DNA from: UBA4582 sp047629195
GTDB taxonomy: Bacteria; Pseudomonadota; Gammaproteobacteria; Pseudomonadales; Azotimanducaceae
Length of the DNA: 64,000 nucleotides
Direction of reading: 5' to 3'
Assembly (NCBI GenBank): GCA_047629195.1
Contig: JBLHWY010000013.1
Location: 1-64,000 of the forward strand
Shown here: one piece after another, positions 62,952 to 64,000 of the stretch
How positions within the stretch are numbered: position 1 is the first letter of the stretch
How the letters are laid out: each line of letters starts with the position of its first letter
The notes under the pieces: generated by a model
The model's database searches: none
The model's input: only the letters and a program-made list of their open reading frames with translations
Told to the model about the DNA's origin: nothing
Position numbers and translations under genes: made by a program

Positions 62952-63752
62952 ATGATTACCCTCTACGATCACCCACTTTCTCCCTATGGTCAGAAAGTCA
63001 AAATAGCACTGCTCGAAAAAGAAATTGAATTCGAATCACGTCTGCCTGAAGGTCTTGGCAGTGGCGCGAACATCGACGACTTTCTTGCCGCGAGCCCACG
63101 GGGAGAAGTTCCCGCACTCATCGAGGGGGATGACGTTCGTTTGTTCGACTCCTCGGTGATTCTCGAATACCTCGAAGACCGATGGCCCGAGCCCTCCCTT
63201 CTGCCTGCCTCTCCTCTAGCGCGATCACGTGTACGGATGCTTGAGGACACAATGGATACCCACTTTGAGGCCATTACCTGGGGCTTGTCTGAGATCCGCT
63301 ATTTTGGCCGTGCAGAAGGTGAACTGGCGCAGACGATCGAAGCCGCGGCAGCGACACAAATAGAAGGTTGGTTTGCCTGGTTGTCTTCCCAGCTTGGCGA
63401 GCAACAATGGTTCAACGGTGACAATTTTGGCTGGGGCGACCTATGTGTTGTACCGTTCCTTAATGGTACATCTGGATTTGGTTTCAATCCCACAGGTCAT
63501 CTGGGAGACTGGCTTAAACGCACAAACGAACGCGCAAGCGTCACCGCCTGCCGAGAGGCTGCAGCAGCGATGGCATTTGACGGACCGACAACCAATCTAG
63601 ATCAATTGAAACAAGCGCTTGAATCTGGCTTGTTTAAGCGAGAGTATCGAGATCACAGACTGGAGTGGATGATAAAGTCGGGCGGACTGTCTGTTGTTGA
63701 GTCAGGCCTAAAAAGTAAAAACATCAGATTTACTGATGTTTTCGGGACATAA
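62952..63752 (+). CDS. Glutathione S-transferase family protein
   Basis: The N-terminal thioredoxin-like domain opens ITLYDHPLSPYGQKVKIALLEKEIEFE and includes the Ser-bearing active-site loop and FDSSVILEYLEDRWP, the glutathione-contacting segment. A helical C-terminal domain follows (GWFAWLSSQLGEQQWFNGDNFGWGDL). At 266 residues it is longer than usual by about 50, with an extended tail. It precedes a CoA-transferase gene by 17 bases. I choose the ATG at 62952 rather than one four codons earlier because the fold begins there. Confidence 0.88.
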   Translation: MITLYDHPLSPYGQKVKIALLEKEIEFESRLPEGLGSGANIDDFLAASPRGEVPALIEGDDVRLFDSSVILEYLEDRWPEPSLLPASPLARSRVRMLEDTMDTHFEAITWGLSEIRYFGRAEGELAQTIEAAAATQIEGWFAWLSSQLGEQQWFNGDNFGWGDLCVVPFLNGTSGFGFNPTGHLGDWLKRTNERASVTACREAAAAMAFDGPTTNLDQLKQALESGLFKREYRDHRLEWMIKSGGLSVVESGLKSKNIRFTDVFGT

Positions 63753-63769
63753 ATTTTCAAGGAGTTGTT

Positions 63770-64000
63770 ATGGGACCATTAAGCGGCGTCAAAGTTATTG
63801 AACTACAGGGAATTGGCCCAGGACCATTCTGCGGCATGATGTTGGCGGATATGGGAGCAGAAATTATTCGTATTGACCGTGCTGGATCCGTTGGCAGAGC
63901 GGCCAATAGTAATGACATTCTCGCGCGTGGTCGCAAGAGCATTGCAGTTGATTTAAAAAACCCGGCTGGCGTCGAAGTCGTCCTTAAATTAGTTGAGGAT
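63770..64000 (+). CDS. CaiB/BaiF-family CoA-transferase or alpha-methylacyl-CoA racemase (partial)
   Basis: The 77 visible codons start MGPLSGVKVIELQGIGPGPF and contain MMLADMGAEIIRID, NDILARGRKSIAVDLKN and GVEVVLKLVED, the opening of family III CoA-transferases; LQGIGPGPFCGM is closest to alpha-methylacyl-CoA racemase. The rest lies outside the window. A GGAG site precedes the ATG. It is likely co-transcribed with the GST gene and would work on branched acyl-CoA, in keeping with the acyl-CoA genes at 7-13 kb. Confidence 0.9.
   Translation, partial: MGPLSGVKVIELQGIGPGPFCGMMLADMGAEIIRIDRAGSVGRAANSNDILARGRKSIAVDLKNPAGVEVVLKLVED

Noticed and set aside
63720..63742. Hairpin AACATCAG/CTGATGTT near the end of the GST gene
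   Set aside because: It lies within the coding sequence and is followed by only a few T bases; the next gene starts 28 bases later with its own ribosome site, so a terminator is unlikely.

Overview
The window looks like the chromosome of a free-living, probably marine, aerobic gammaproteobacterium. This rests on gene content: a TonB-dependent receptor, PuuD-type urate hydroxylase, XdhABC, acyl-CoA catabolism genes, Baeyer-Villiger and 2-oxoglutarate oxygenases, and an OmpA protein with type-3 thrombospondin repeats. No rRNA, tRNA, CRISPR array, insertion sequence or phage gene was recognised. Genus-level identity cannot be read from the sequence alone.

Layout. 0-7.4 kb: a gutted caspase-like gene, an unknown gene, a small operon (methyltransferase, DECR-like SDR, AEC transporter), an HD-domain gene with a SnoaL remnant behind it, an SDR and a small cytochrome c. 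7.5-17.8 kb: acyl-CoA ligase, two acyl-CoA dehydrogenases, enoyl-CoA hydratase and an MFS carrier (an acyl-CoA degradation module), then a broken sensor gene, an acyltransferase, an amidohydrolase and a TauD-type dioxygenase. 18-37.8 kb and 45.4-54.7 kb: a very complete purine utilisation locus in two blocks. 38-45.4 kb: OmpA, GNAT, VOC, a Baeyer-Villiger monooxygenase, a hybrid histidine kinase and an IPNS-like oxygenase separate the two blocks. 54.7-64 kb: secreted M20 peptidase, NUDIX, DUF1254, di-haem peroxidase/TPR pair, a run of decaying genes (DUF547, two glycosyltransferases), a GST and the start of a CaiB/BaiF CoA-transferase.

How the purine genes fit together. A TonB receptor, a NUP-family lipoprotein and an exported adenosine deaminase could act on nucleosides at or outside the inner membrane. 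NCS2, AzgA-type and TsgA-like carriers bring products in. Nucleoside hydrolase, ribokinase, an ADP-ribosylglycohydrolase relative, two adenine-deaminase-like enzymes, a phosphoribosyltransferase and guanine deaminase sort them between salvage and breakdown. XdhABC makes urate, PuuD oxidises it using its own cytochrome domain, UraH and UraD finish (S)-allantoin, and PuuE, allantoicase and AllA release glyoxylate and urea. A RutR-like TetR gene is divergent from xdhA and is the best local regulator candidate. No urease is seen here.

The purine genes are intact, but both flanks carry several broken genes: internal deletions, frameshifts and single in-frame stop codons. Those lesions, one adenine-deaminase paralogue lacking the usual catalytic glutamate, and some unexplained palindromes are the main points for a second look. 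No entirely new system could be proven; the best candidate is the purine locus acting as a surface-to-core foraging unit.
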